Below are positions 17,234-26,913 of a DNA stretch of 64,000 bases, in pieces. The stretch comes from RYN-230 sp963713815. GTDB taxonomy: Bacteria > Actinomycetota > Actinomycetes > Streptosporangiales > Streptosporangiaceae. Under the pieces are notes generated by a model, which saw only the letters and a program-made list of their open reading frames with translations, ran no database searches and was not told where the DNA came from. Numbering within the stretch: position 1 is the first letter of the stretch; every line of letters starts with the position of its first letter. The translations under genes and the position numbers were made by a program. The stretch spans positions 248,001 through 312,000 of the forward strand of contig CAVQNH010000042.1 of the NCBI GenBank assembly GCA_963713815.1. Direction: 5' to 3'.

Positions 17234-19296
17234 GTGACGAGCGACGAGACCAGACGGAGGGCCGCGGCCCACGGGGTAGCTACGAGCTACCTGGACTGGC
17301 ACGGGCGGCGGGTCGAGGTGAGCCAGCGGACGCTCGACGCCATCCTGGATGCGCTGGGCGAACCCCCCGGCGAGATCATGGGGGCCCCAGACGTCCGCGC
17401 TGAGGACGAGACCGGCACCGTCCTCGTGGCTGAAGGGCCTGGCTGAGGGGCTTGCGGCTGAAGGGCCTGCGGCTGAGGGGCTTGCGGCTGAGGGGCTGCG
17501 GCTGAGGGGCCTGCGGCTGAGGGGCTTGCGGCTGAGGGGCTTGCGGCTGAGGGGCTGCGGCTGAAGGGCTTGCGGCTGAAGGGCCTGTGATTGGTGGGCC
17601 TGCGGTTGGCGGGCCTGTGATTGAAGGGCTCCTGGCCGAAGGGTCCCTGGCCGAGGGGCCCGTGGTGCCGGGGCCCGAGGACCGGTCCTGGGGCTTCGCG
17701 GTCCAGCTCTACTCGCTCCGCTCCCGCCAGTCGTGGGGGCACGGCGACCTGGGCGACCTGGCCGACCTGGCCGCCTGGAGCGCCAGCGACCTGGGCGCGG
17801 GCTTCATCCTGATCAACCCGCTGCACGCGGGTGAGCCCATGCCGCCGCTGAGCCAGTCCCCCTACCTGCCGATGAGCCGGCGCTTCACCAGCCCGCTGTA
17901 CCTGCGGATCGAGGACATCCCCGAGTACGCGAAGCTCACCGCCGGGGACCGGGTGCGCATCGACTCCCTCGCCGCGCCACTGCGGGCCCGCAACGCCACC
18001 AGCGAGCTACTCGACCGGGACGGCGTGTGGCGGGCCAAGCGGACCGCCCTGCAGATCATCTACCGGCAGCCGATGACCGCGCAGCGCCGCGCCGAGTTCG
18101 ACGCCTACCGGGCCCAGGAGGGCCAGCCGCTGGACGACTGGGGCCTGTGGTGCGCCCTGGCCGAGATCCACGGGCCGGACTGGCGGGCCTGGCCGGAACC
18201 GCTGCGCGCCGTGGGCTCCCCCGAGGTCGCGGCCGAGCGGGCCCGGCTGGCCGGCCAGACCCTGTTCCACACCTGGCTGCAATGGCTGGCGGACGGCCAG
18301 TTGTCTGCCGCCCAGGACGCGGCGCGGGCCGCCGGGATGCGCATCGGCATCATCCGGGATCTCGCCGTCGGCTCCCATCCGGGCGGTGCCGACGCCTGGG
18401 CCTGGCAGGACGCGATGGTCTCCGGGGTCAGCGTGGGCGCCCCGCCGGACGAGTTCAATCAGCGCGGCCAGGACTGGAACCAGCCGCCCTGGCATCCGCA
18501 GCGGCTCGCCGCCCAGGGGTACGCGCCGCTCGCGGACCTGATGCGCGCCGCGCTGCGGCACGCCGGCGGCCTGCGCGTCGATCACGTGATGGGGTTGTTC
18601 CGGCTCTGGTGGGTGCCGCGCGGGATGAGTCCGGACCAGGGCACCTACGTGCGGTACGACCACCGGGCCATGGTCGGCGTGCTGGCCGGCCAGGCAGTGT
18701 CAGCCGGGGCGCTGGCCATCGGCGAGGACCTGGGCACGGTGGAGCCGTATATCCGGGAGTACCTGGCCGACCAGGGGGTGCTCGGCACCGCGATGCTCTG
18801 GTTCGAGCGCGGCCCGGATGGCGCGCCGCTGCCGCCGGGCAAGTGGCGCCGCAACTGCCTGGCCATGGTGGGCACGCACGACGTGCCGCCGATCGCGGCC
18901 TTCGTGACCGGGGAGCAGGTGGAACTGCGTTCCCGGCTCGGCCTGCTGACCCGTTCTTACCGGGAGGAAAGCGACGAGTCCGACGCCGTAGTCCGCGCCT
19001 GGCAGGAGGTCCTGGAGGTCGAGGGACTCCTGCCGGCCGGTGGCCGGCCCACTCCGGCGGAGTTCACCGTGGCCTGCTACGCGTTCCTGGCCCGCACCCC
19101 GGCCCTGCTCATCGGGGTGTCCCTGGCCGACGCGGTGGGGGACCGGCGGCCGCAGAACATCCCCGGCACCACGGACGAGTACCCGAACTGGCGGGTCCCG
19201 CTGTGCGACGGTGAGGGCCGCGCAGTGTCCCTGGATGACCTGGCGGATTCCCGCATGGTCCGCGCGGTGGCCCGGGCGGTCGCCGGGCACCCGTGA
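17234..19296 (+). CDS. malQ: 4-alpha-glucanotransferase, frame broken in an internal minisatellite
   Basis: Cytosolic GH77 amylomaltase that transfers glucan segments in maltose/glycogen metabolism. The N-terminal MalQ helix region (AAAHGVATSYLDWHGRRVEV) reads from the GTG at 17234 and stops at 17446 inside a 15-bp repeat array. The catalytic part reads intact from 17587 (SWGFAVQLYSLRSRQSWGHG), with RVDHVMGLFR carrying the nucleophile Asp, AIGEDLGTV the acid/base Glu, and TTDEYPNWRVPL near the end. Three repeat units are 13, 14 and 14 bp instead of 15; restoring all to 15 joins both parts into about 688 aa. The stop overlaps the next GTG by 4 bp. Confidence 0.88.
17436..17681 (+). repeat. 15-bp coding minisatellite inside malQ
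   Basis: About sixteen units of GGGCTTGCGGCTGAG lie head to tail and encode the pentapeptide G(L/P)AAE. The first ten are nearly identical; the last six are degraded. One unit is 13 bp and two are 14 bp, a total loss of 4 bases, which is exactly the frame difference between the two halves of malQ. Confidence 0.92.
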
Positions 19297-20704
19297 CCTG
19301 GCGTCCACGCCTCCCCATCGCGCGGCGGAGCCGCCAGCCCGCCGCGGGCCCGGGCCGCCCGGCAAAGCTGTGGCGCGACCGGCGCTTTGCCGTCTTCCTG
19401 ACCGCACAGACCCTCTCGGTGGCCGGCGACTCGTTCGCCCTCATCGCGGTCCCGCTCCTGGTGCTCCGGGCGACCGGATCCGTGGCCCAGATGGGCCTGC
19501 TCACCGGGGCGGCCGGGATCGCCGCCGTGGTTGCGGGCATCTTCGCCGGCATCCTGGTCGACCGCCTCGACCGCTGGATCCTGATGGCCGCCTGTGACCT
19601 GGCCCGGATGGTCCTCTACGGCCTCATCCCCCTGGCCTGGGCCCTCGATCCCCAGGTCTGGCTGTTGTACGTGATCCTCCCCCTCTGCGCCGCGATCGGC
19701 ATGATCTTCCAGGTCGGCTACGTCACCGTCGTCCCGGCCCTCTCCGGCCCCACCCGCATCACCGAAGCCAACGGCCTCCTCTACGCCGCCCAGTCGGCAG
19801 CCGCCGTCGCCGCCCCTCTTCTCGCGGGACTGATCTCGGCGCTGCTCGGCCCGGCTAACGCCATCGCGGTCAACGCCGCCAGCTTCGCCGTCTCCGCCGC
19901 CGGGGTCCTCGTCGTCCGGCACGGTCTGGCCTCCCGCCCTAAGAGAACGACAGACTCCGTTGCGCCCGCGGGGCCGGTCCCGGCTGGCTGCTCCGCAACG
20001 CCATCCGGGACGGCCACCCCGGGCGCCTCCGGCGTGGCCACCTCCGAGGAGCCGGTGTCCGGCTCCCCGGACCGGGCCGGGCCTGGCGGGAGTTGCTGGC
20101 CGGAGCGCGGTTCCTGTGGAAGCACCCCACGTTGCGGGCGCTGACCGTTCTGCTGACTTTCTACATCTTCGCCACCGAGGGCCTGCCCGACGTGCTCATC
20201 TACTACGTCAAGCACGACCTCCACCAGGGCGACGGCGTCGTCGGCCTCGTCCTCGCCGTCGCCGCCCTGGGCACCGTGGCCGGCGCCCTCACGGTCGCAC
20301 CCCTGCGCCGCAAACTCAGCTTCGGCACCACCTGGACCGGCGCCGTCATCGTGAGCGCACTGGCCATCGCCGCCCTCGGCGCGACCGGCAGTGTCCCGCC
20401 CACCGCCGTGCTAGCCGCCTTCTACCTGGCCTGCGCCAGCGTGGCCGGCATCGCCTCCATGTCCCTCCGCCAGCAAGTCACCCCGGACCACCTCCTCGGC
20501 CGCGTGACGGCCGCCTTCTGGACCATCCACTTCTCCCTGGGCCCACTCGGCGCAGCCCTCCTGACCTGGACCGCCGGCCACTACGGCGTAATGACAGCCT
20601 GCCTGGCCAGCGGCGGAACGTGCCTGGTCATCGGCACGGTCGGCCTGGTCACTCCGACCAGGCGCCCAGCCACGCGTCCCGGTGTAGCCGCAGCCGAGAC
20701 CTGA
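19293..20704 (+). pseudogene. Major facilitator superfamily transporter, one frameshift
   Basis: Inner-membrane exporter of the MFS_3/enterobactin-exporter-like type, about 470 aa when rejoined. The N-terminal half (WRDRRFAVFLTAQTLSVAGDS, then DRLDRW in loop 2-3) reads from the GTG at 19293, which overlaps the malQ stop. After the central loop the frame is lost, and the C-terminal half (AWRELLAGARFLWKHPTLRAL) resumes two frames over near 20060-20090 at a GGGCCGGGCC run. Twelve helices are present in total. The substrate is unknown; coupling to malQ looks accidental. Confidence 0.83.
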
Positions 20705-20723
20705 CCGGGGCGTCCCGGGTGCC

Positions 20724-20760
20724 GGTCTCGCATGGCATTGCGGAGCAGCCATGCGAGACC
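20724..20760. terminator. Strong hairpin between convergent MFS and pepN genes
   Basis: A perfect 13-bp stem (GGTCTCGCATGGC and its complement) with an 11-base loop lies 20 bp after the transporter stop and 95 bp after the pepN stop. There is no T-tract, as is common in high-GC actinobacteria. Placement fits a bidirectional terminator. Confidence 0.7.
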
Positions 20761-20854
20761 CGGCCCCGGGGCGCCAGGGGGTACCAGGTTTCTACGCCCC
20801 GATCACAGTTACCCGGCGCAAGTCACCCAGGGCCGCGATAGCGGGGTTTCAGCC

Positions 20855-23407
20855 TCAGGCAGCGTGCTCCTCAGCGTCGCGGACCTGGCAGCGCAGGGCG
20901 CGCTGGATGGAGTCCCGGTTCTCCAGCAGGAGCCGGCGCAGGCCCGCGGGCGGGTCGGCCCGGTCGATGTAGGCGTCGGTGAGCGACACAGTGTGCTCGG
21001 AGATCTGGGTCAGCGGGTAGGCGTTCGTGGTGAACCACTGCGCCATGTCGCTGCTCCAGTTTTGCCAGATCTCCCCGACGACGTCGAAGTACCGGGTGGC
21101 GTACGGCGCCAGCAGGTCCGCCTGGTCGGGATCGTTGAAGCCGTTCAGCGTGGCCCGGAACGCGGCGTTCGGCAGCGTGCCGCTGATGATCGCCTGCCAG
21201 GCGGCCTCCTTGGCCTCAGGTTCCGGGATCGCGGCCTGGCAGGTGGCGGCCCGTCGTTCGCCCGCGTCGGTGGAGTCACGGCGCAGTTCCGCGTCGATCT
21301 CGGCGGGTCCGGCGGCGCCCTGGCTGCACAGCCGGTGCAGCAGCCGCCAGCGCAGCTCGGTGTCCACCACCAGGCTGTCCATGTACGCTGACCCGTCCAG
21401 CAGGCCGCTCAGCAGGGCCAGGTCGCTGCGGGAGCTGGCCAGGCTCGCGAACGCCTGGACGTAGGCAAGCTGGCGGTCCGAGCCGGGCGCGGCCCGCTCG
21501 GCCAGGCCGAGGAGCGTGCCGGCCGCCTCATTGGCGCCGCGCGGGCGCCAGGCCGGGTCGGTGAACCGGCGCAGCGCCATGGCGGACTGCCGGAGCAGGG
21601 TCTGCACCACGGAGATGTCCTCGGCGTGATCCACCCCGGAGCTGACCAGCTCGACGTAGTGCCGGGCCGCCATCTCCGCGTCCCGGCACATGTCCCACGC
21701 GGAGGCCCAGCACAGCGCGGCGGGCAGCGACTCGGTGAACTCCCCGATGCTGGTGATCAGCGTGGCCAGCGAGCGGCTGTCGAGCCGCATCTTCGCGTAG
21801 GTCAGGTCGTCGTCGTTGACCAGGACCAGATCGGGCTGGAGCTCACCGGCCAGTTCCGGCAGGACCGTGCACTCGCCCGCGATGTCCGTCTCCACCCGCC
21901 GGCGCCGGACCAGCCCCTCCCCGGTCCGGTCGTACAGGCCGACCGCGATCCGGTGGGCGCGGAGCACCGGATGGCTCGCCGGAGCCGTCTGCACCACCGT
22001 GAACTCGGTGAGCCGGCCCTCGTCGTCGAGGTCGTACTCCGGCCGGAGCGTGTTCACCCCGGCTGTTTCCAGCCACTGCTTGGACCAGCCGGACAGTTCC
22101 CGCCCGGATGACTCCTGCAGGGCGCCCAGCAGGTCACCCAGGGTGGCGTTGCCCCAGGCGTGCTCGCCGAAGTAGCGCCGTACCCCGGCCAGGAAGTGGT
22201 CGCGCCCCACGTAGGCGACGAGCTGCTTGAGCACCGACGCGCCCTTGGCGTAGGTGATCCCGTCGAAGTTGACCTCCACCGCCGCGATGTCGGGGATGTC
22301 CGCGGCGATCGGGTGGGTCGAGGGCAGCTGGTCCTGCTGGTAGGCCCAGGCCTTGTGCAGCTGGCAGAACGTGGTCCACGCGTTGGGCCACCGGGTGGCC
22401 TCGGCCTGGGCCAGGGCCGAGGCCCAGGTGGCGAACGACTCGTTCAGCCACAGGTCGTCCCACCAGCGCATGGTGACCAGGTCACCGAACCACATGTGCG
22501 CCAGCTCGTGCAGGATCGTGTCGCCGCGCAGCTCCCGGGCGAAGTCGGTGACCCGGGAACGGAACAGGTAGTCCTCGAGGAACGTCACGCAGCCGGCGTT
22601 CTCCATCGCGCCCGCCTTGTACTCCGGCACGAAGACCTGGTCGTACTTCCCGAACGCGTACCGCACGCCGAAAATGTCATGGTAGAAATCGAAGCCCTGC
22701 CTGGTCACCTCGAAGATTTCCTCGGGGTCCAGGTACCCGGCCAGCGACCGGCGGCAGTAGATGCCCAGCGGGATGCCGTCGTGCTCGCTGGTGACCTGGT
22801 AGTACGGGCCGGCCACGATGGCGGTGATGTAGGTGGACATGACCGGCGACGGCGGGAAATGCCACCGCCTCGTGCCGTCGGCCACGGGATGGCCGGCCAC
22901 CGGCTCGCCGCCCACGTCGGCGGCCATGTTCGACAGGACCAGCCAGTCCTCGGGAGCGATCACCGAGAACTCGAAGGACGCCTTCAGGTCAGGCTGGTCG
23001 AAGCAGGCGTAGACGCGGTGGGCGTCGAACGTTTCCAGGTCGGAATACAGGTAGATGCCACCGTCCGACGGGTCGGTGAAGCGGTGCAGGCCCTCGCCGC
23101 TCCGCGAGTACGCACACTCGGCCACTACCCGCAGCTCGTTCGTGGCCTGGAGGCCGTCCAGCGCGATCCGGTTGCCGTCGAACGCGCTGATGCTGACCGG
23201 GTCGCCGTTCAGGACGATCTCCCGGACGGCCGGGGCGGTCAGCTCGATGAAGCTGGCCGTGCCCGGGGCCGAGCAGTGGAACCGGACGGTGCAGGCGGAC
23301 AGGAAGGTACCGTCACCGCCGGCGAGATCCAGTTCCACCTGATATGACCGCACATCGAGGAGTTGCCGCCGGTCACGCGCTTCCTCGCGGGTGAGATTGT
23401 TCGCCAC
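20855..23407 (-). CDS. pepN: Aminopeptidase N
   Basis: Zinc aminopeptidase of family M1, 850 aa, cytosolic, removing N-terminal residues from peptides. The exopeptidase motif GAMEN (YKAGAMENAG) lies near residue 270. The zinc site HELAH near 305 is followed 18 residues later by the Glu of WLNESFA. An ERAP1-like C-terminal helical domain completes the protein. The start was set at the GTG of 23407 (ANNLTREEARDRR), which matches the actinobacterial family start; the frame is open a further 130 codons upstream, but that translation looks random. Confidence 0.93.
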   Translation of the reverse strand: MANNLTREEARDRRQLLDVRSYQVELDLAGGDGTFLSACTVRFHCSAPGTASFIELTAPAVREIVLNGDPVSISAFDGNRIALDGLQATNELRVVAECAYSRSGEGLHRFTDPSDGGIYLYSDLETFDAHRVYACFDQPDLKASFEFSVIAPEDWLVLSNMAADVGGEPVAGHPVADGTRRWHFPPSPVMSTYITAIVAGPYYQVTSEHDGIPLGIYCRRSLAGYLDPEEIFEVTRQGFDFYHDIFGVRYAFGKYDQVFVPEYKAGAMENAGCVTFLEDYLFRSRVTDFARELRGDTILHELAHMWFGDLVTMRWWDDLWLNESFATWASALAQAEATRWPNAWTTFCQLHKAWAYQQDQLPSTHPIAADIPDIAAVEVNFDGITYAKGASVLKQLVAYVGRDHFLAGVRRYFGEHAWGNATLGDLLGALQESSGRELSGWSKQWLETAGVNTLRPEYDLDDEGRLTEFTVVQTAPASHPVLRAHRIAVGLYDRTGEGLVRRRRVETDIAGECTVLPELAGELQPDLVLVNDDDLTYAKMRLDSRSLATLITSIGEFTESLPAALCWASAWDMCRDAEMAARHYVELVSSGVDHAEDISVVQTLLRQSAMALRRFTDPAWRPRGANEAAGTLLGLAERAAPGSDRQLAYVQAFASLASSRSDLALLSGLLDGSAYMDSLVVDTELRWRLLHRLCSQGAAGPAEIDAELRRDSTDAGERRAATCQAAIPEPEAKEAAWQAIISGTLPNAAFRATLNGFNDPDQADLLAPYATRYFDVVGEIWQNWSSDMAQWFTTNAYPLTQISEHTVSLTDAYIDRADPPAGLRRLLLENRDSIQRALRCQVRDAEEHAA

Positions 23408-23642
23408 GTGCCTGGCACCCTTTCCATGTCCACGATGTCGGTGTCCACGTCTTCGCCGTCCGGAGTTCATCCGGGCGGCTGCCCCGGCATTTTCCCATGG
23501 CCGGGTAGCGGAATGCGGTCGGGCGTCCGCCGGTTGCAGGCTGAATGGGAGCAGCCGCGCCCTGACGTCCGGCCCGCGGTCCCCGAAAGCCTGTTGACTG
23601 GCCAGCCGATGGTCTGGCCCCGCCCCGTCGAGAAGGAGCCCC

Positions 23643-24260
23643 ATGGCCGAGCAGGAGCCTACCCCGGTCGATTTCTGGTTTGACCCGCTGTGCCCGTGGG
23701 CGTGGATCGCGTCTCGCTGGATGCTCGAGGTGGAGCAGGTCCGGCCGGTCCAGGTCAACTGGCACGTAATGAGCCTGGCGGTACTGAACGAGGGCAAGGA
23801 GGACCTGCCCGAGCGGTACCAGGAGCTGATGAAGCAGGCCTGGGGCCCGGTACGGGTCGCGATCGCCGCCGAGCAGAAGTTCGGGCCCGACGTCCTCCTC
23901 CCGCTCTACACCGCGCTTGGCAACCGTTTCCACCTCGAGAAGGCCCCGAAGGACCGGGCCACCATCGAAGCCGCGCTTACCGAGGCCGGGCTGCCGGCTG
24001 ACCTGGCTGACGCCATGGATTCCACCGAGTACGACGAGGCGGTGCGGGCCTCGCACGCGGAAGGCATCGACCGGGTGGGTTACGACGTGGGCACCCCCGT
24101 CATCTCGGTCAACGGCACCTCCTTCTTCGGCCCGGTGGTGACCCCCATCCCGCGCGGTGACGCGGCCGCCAAGCTCTGGGACGGCGTGATGCTGGTCGCC
24201 CAGACCGACGGCTTCTTTGAGCTCAAGCGCAGCCGGACGCGCGACCCGATCTTCGACTAG
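23643..24260 (+). CDS. DsbA-fold mycothiol-dependent nitroreductase-like protein (Rv2466c family)
   Basis: Thioredoxin-fold protein, 205 aa, closely similar in layout to M. tuberculosis Rv2466c, which reduces nitro-compounds with mycothiol. The start DFWFDPLCPWAW holds the active-site Cys17, but the motif reads CPWA, where Rv2466c has CPWC; Ala20 replaces the resolving Cys (codon GCG). The cis-Pro loop VGTPVIS and the family signatures HVMSLAVLNE, WGPVRVAIAAEQ and FFELKRSRT are intact. It may act as a monothiol enzyme. It is divergent from pepN and followed by a strong hairpin. Confidence 0.88.
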   Translation: MAEQEPTPVDFWFDPLCPWAWIASRWMLEVEQVRPVQVNWHVMSLAVLNEGKEDLPERYQELMKQAWGPVRVAIAAEQKFGPDVLLPLYTALGNRFHLEKAPKDRATIEAALTEAGLPADLADAMDSTEYDEAVRASHAEGIDRVGYDVGTPVISVNGTSFFGPVVTPIPRGDAAAKLWDGVMLVAQTDGFFELKRSRTRDPIFD

Positions 24261-24269
24261 TCCCGGCCC

Positions 24270-24311
24270 GGGCCTGCCCGCCCCGGACTTCCGGTGAACG
24301 CGGGCAGGCCC
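24270..24311 (+). terminator. Hairpin after the nitroreductase-like gene
   Basis: A perfect 12-bp stem GGGCCTGCCCGC with its complement flanks an 18-base loop, starting 10 bp after the stop. There is no T-run. It is a plausible terminator separating this gene from rpiB. Confidence 0.65.
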
Positions 24312-24403
24312 CCGGCTGCGGGCTGGCCGGTCAGGCCGGCGCGCCGCAGTCTCTCGCCGGCCTGATCCTCCGCCGCGCACGCGGGTTCTGACAGACTGGC
24401 CCC

Positions 24404-24880
24404 GTGCGCGTCTACTTGGGATCTGACCACGCCGGACTGGAACTCAAGACGGCCCTGATCAAGTGGCTGGGCGAAGCCGGCCACCAGGCGGTCGACTGCG
24501 GTCCGGCCAGCTACAACCCGCAGGACGACTACCCGGTCTACGTGATGCGCGCGGCCAGTGCGGTCGCCGCGGACCCCGACAGCCTGGGCATCGTGATCGG
24601 CGGCTCCGGGAACGGGGAGGCGATCGCGGCCAACAAGATCCGCGGTATCCGCGCCGCCATCGCCTGGACCCAGGAGACGGCGAGCCTCGCGCGCCTCCAC
24701 AACGACGCCAACGTCCTGAGCCTGGGCGCCCGGATGTACCCCATCCCGGACGCGGTCAGCTTCGCCCGTGTCTTCGTGGAAACAGCGTTCTCCGGCGAAT
24801 CCCGCCACGCCCGCCGCCTCGCGATGATCGCCGAGTACGAGAAGACCGGCGAGCTTCCCCCCGAACCCCCGGCCAGCTAA
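24404..24880 (+). CDS. rpiB: Ribose-5-phosphate isomerase B
   Basis: Interconverts ribose 5-phosphate and ribulose 5-phosphate in the pentose phosphate pathway; 158 aa, a normal length. The SDHAG start binds phosphate, and GGSGNGEAIAANK carries Glu72, which replaces the Cys catalytic base of the E. coli type, as in the M. tuberculosis RpiB subgroup. The start codon is GTG. It stands as a single gene. Confidence 0.95.
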   Translation: MRVYLGSDHAGLELKTALIKWLGEAGHQAVDCGPASYNPQDDYPVYVMRAASAVAADPDSLGIVIGGSGNGEAIAANKIRGIRAAIAWTQETASLARLHNDANVLSLGARMYPIPDAVSFARVFVETAFSGESRHARRLAMIAEYEKTGELPPEPPAS

Positions 24881-24902
24881 CCGCCCAATTCGCCGGCCGG
24901 CC

Positions 24903-25322
24903 TCAGCGCCCGCCCCGCTTCCGCGTCCGGTGCCGCTTCCCCCGCCCGCCGCTGCGTCCCCGCCCCGCGTCCCCATTCTGGCCGGGCGTCTTCGGCGTCC
25001 CCGGTGATTTAGCCTTCCCCGCCGCCGCCGCTGGCTCGGGGCCGCCGCGCGCCCCGATGGTGTGGCTGGGGATGGTGTGGCTGGGGCGGTTGTGGTCTGG
25101 GATGTTGCGGGCGAGGGTGCGGCGGCCCTGGGTGCCGCTGGCCGGGCCGGCAATGACGCCTCGGGCGCCCGCGGTGGCGCCGCAGGTGACGGCTCCGGGT
25201 GTGGAGAGCCGGACCGGGCGGATGTACTCCGCGGCGTTGGACAGTTCCGCGGCGGCCTCGTGCTCAGGCCGGGGCCGGGACACGTCCCTGGCCCGCATGG
25301 CCGCACTCAGCGTGATCTTCAT
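24903..25322 (-). CDS. Small basic hypothetical protein
   Basis: 139 aa from the ATG at 25322. The first 40 residues (ITLSAAMRARDVSRPRPEHE) look like a real conserved, charged helix. The remainder is low-complexity and basic, with a SHTIP repeat and a Lys/Arg/Gly-rich tail that could bind nucleic acid. I do not recognise its function. The frame continues upstream to 25616 without a conserved sequence. It converges on rpiB. It may be longer, shorter or frameshifted in the tail. Confidence 0.5.
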   Translation of the reverse strand: MKITLSAAMRARDVSRPRPEHEAAAELSNAAEYIRPVRLSTPGAVTCGATAGARGVIAGPASGTQGRRTLARNIPDHNRPSHTIPSHTIGARGGPEPAAAAGKAKSPGTPKTPGQNGDAGRGRSGGRGKRHRTRKRGGR

Positions 25323-25634
25323 CCCCGGCATCGGCACCCTCCACCGGCTACCCTTTCCACCCCGCCGCAACTCAGTCCCCCCACCCCGGATGAAATCCCG
25401 CAAATCCCCGCAGGGCGAGAAGAGGCCGTGGCCGGCCGTGGCCGGCCGGCGAGTGGTCCACCCGGTCAGCCCGGCACGAGAACTTTGCGCCGGCTGGCGC
25501 AGAACCTCGGGCTGACCTACCGGGACGACGGCACGTGGCGGCCAGCAGGCGAACGATGCCGAATACCTGCGCCGGGAAGCCGCACCTGCCAGGCAACCTC
25601 CCGTGCCAAGGCTCATCCTCTCGGGTCCGGGCGG

Positions 25635-26081
25635 TCAGCTGGTGCGCAGTTCGTCGAGCACGCGCTGGATGCGCCGGGTGCGCGTCTCGGCGGTGCGTGC
25701 TCCGGTGATGGAGAGGACGTGCCGCCGCTGGTTGCTGTAGGACAGGGCGGCGAACCGGTCGGACATGAGGGGATCGGCGCGCAGGGCATCGGTGAGGTCG
25801 GCCGGTAGGTCGACTGTGCGGGGCGTGTCATCGCGTTCGAGGTCGACGGTGATCTTGTCGCCTGCGGCGATGCCGGCGGCGGACCGTATGTCGGCGCTTA
25901 CGGGGATCTTGGGCTCGCCTCGCATGGTGGCGATGGTGCTGGCGTAGCGCGTGCCGTTGATGGTGACGCTGACCGGGATGCGCTTGCCGCCGCCCAGCGC
26001 CGCCACGACCTCGTCAGGGACCCGGATGCCTGTAGCGGTCCTGCCGTCGAGCTGCAAGGTGGTGGTGAATTCCATGGTCAT
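25635..26081 (-). CDS. YdeI/OmpD-associated family protein with DUF1905
   Basis: 148 aa, cytosolic. The N-terminal DUF1905 beta-barrel (VPDEVVAALGGGKRIPVSVTI) and the C-terminal YdeI helical domain (LSYSNQRRHVLSI) are both visible. Family members have been linked to stress or bacteriocin protection, but the biochemical role is unknown. It sits 40 bp downstream of the DUF998 gene on the same strand, so both may form a TetR-controlled operon. Confidence 0.85.
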   Translation of the reverse strand: MTMEFTTTLQLDGRTATGIRVPDEVVAALGGGKRIPVSVTINGTRYASTIATMRGEPKIPVSADIRSAAGIAAGDKITVDLERDDTPRTVDLPADLTDALRADPLMSDRFAALSYSNQRRHVLSITGARTAETRTRRIQRVLDELRTS

Positions 26082-26120
26082 TGTCCCGTCTCTGCGGAGG
26101 ATGGATGCTGAGGCGGCCGG

Positions 26121-26825
26121 TCAGGCCGCCGAGGTCGCCACGCGGTGGTACAGGTGTGCGCTGACCAGCGCGAGCCAGGTCCAGGCGAGGATCACGGCGC
26201 CGGTGAAGGCCAGGACACCGGCGCTGCTGGCTGCGCCGCCGGTCGCGATCCCCGCGAAGGCCGCGAAGAACAGCACTCCTGTGGTCAGCGAGAAGAACGC
26301 CCAGCTGAGCTGGCGCAGTCTGCGGAACTGCCAGGCCAGCACGAGGCAGGCGGTGATCAGGCCGAGGAAGCCGACGCCGCCGAAGACGATATGCAGCGTC
26401 CCGTGCCAGCTCGGGGTGACCGTAGGGCCGGGCGGGGTGCCGGCCGGGAAGCCGTCGGCGGGGTCGGCCAGGAAGAATCCGGCACCGACGAGGCCGGCGG
26501 CATAGACACCGAGGAACCAGCCGCTGGCGGCGTTCACCCGCTCGGCGCGCCGCTGGCGCACTACGCCGGCGGCGGCGGCGCCGACCATCAGCCCGGTGAG
26601 CACGAGCACCAGCACGTGGATCCACCCGAGGGCGCCGTTGGCGAGCAGGCTCCAGTCGTTGTGGGCCAGGCTGAAGCCGGAGCGGGTGAGCGCCTCGGCC
26701 AGTGAGGCGGCGACATAGAACGGCCCGGCGATCACGCCGTAGCCGAGCAGTGACTTGGTGACCCGCACGGGTGCGGGCGGGCAGTCGGCGGCCGGGCGGC
26801 CGTTCTGGATAGCTGCGGTGGGCAT
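26121..26825 (-). CDS. DUF998 membrane protein
   Basis: 234 aa with six predicted membrane helices and the DUF998 pattern (an opening GYGVIAGPFYV helix, then SLLANGALGWIHVLVLVLTG). Function unknown. The ATG at 26825 has a GGGAG ribosome site eight bases upstream. It is divergent from a TetR regulator with only 88 bp between starts, and two inverted-repeat operators lie in that gap. Repression by the regulator is therefore likely. Confidence 0.85.
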   Translation of the reverse strand: MPTAAIQNGRPAADCPPAPVRVTKSLLGYGVIAGPFYVAASLAEALTRSGFSLAHNDWSLLANGALGWIHVLVLVLTGLMVGAAAAGVVRQRRAERVNAASGWFLGVYAAGLVGAGFFLADPADGFPAGTPPGPTVTPSWHGTLHIVFGGVGFLGLITACLVLAWQFRRLRQLSWAFFSLTTGVLFFAAFAGIATGGAASSAGVLAFTGAVILAWTWLALVSAHLYHRVATSAA

Positions 26826-26847
26826 GGGAGCACTCCCTTCTAACTGA

Positions 26848-26862
26848 ACTGCACCGACCAGT
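26848..26862. promoter_or_regulatory. Degenerate second TetR operator
   Basis: ACTGCACCGACCAGT keeps the outer half-sites ACTG and CAGT of the perfect operator 31 bp away, about three helical turns. It overlaps the promoter side of the DUF998 gene. Confidence 0.55.
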
Positions 26863-26878
26863 ACATGCATGAAACGCT

Positions 26879-26893
26879 ACTGTACGGTACAGT
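26879..26893. promoter_or_regulatory. Perfect TetR-type operator
   Basis: ACTGTACGGTACAGT is a 7+1+7 perfect palindrome placed 20 bp before the regulator start, in the shared divergent promoter region. It is the most likely binding site of the adjacent TetR protein. Confidence 0.75.
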
Positions 26894-26913
26894 TCAGCGT
26901 CAAGGAGGTTCTC

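Noticed and set aside
17436..17681. 15-bp array considered as CRISPR or noncoding
   Set aside because: No spacers; the units encode a regular pentapeptide and join two parts of malQ.
21000..23400. Long open frames opposite pepN and other genes
   Set aside because: High GC opens antisense frames throughout; these are Arg/Gly/Ala-rich with no motif, while the annotated strand shows intact catalytic motifs.
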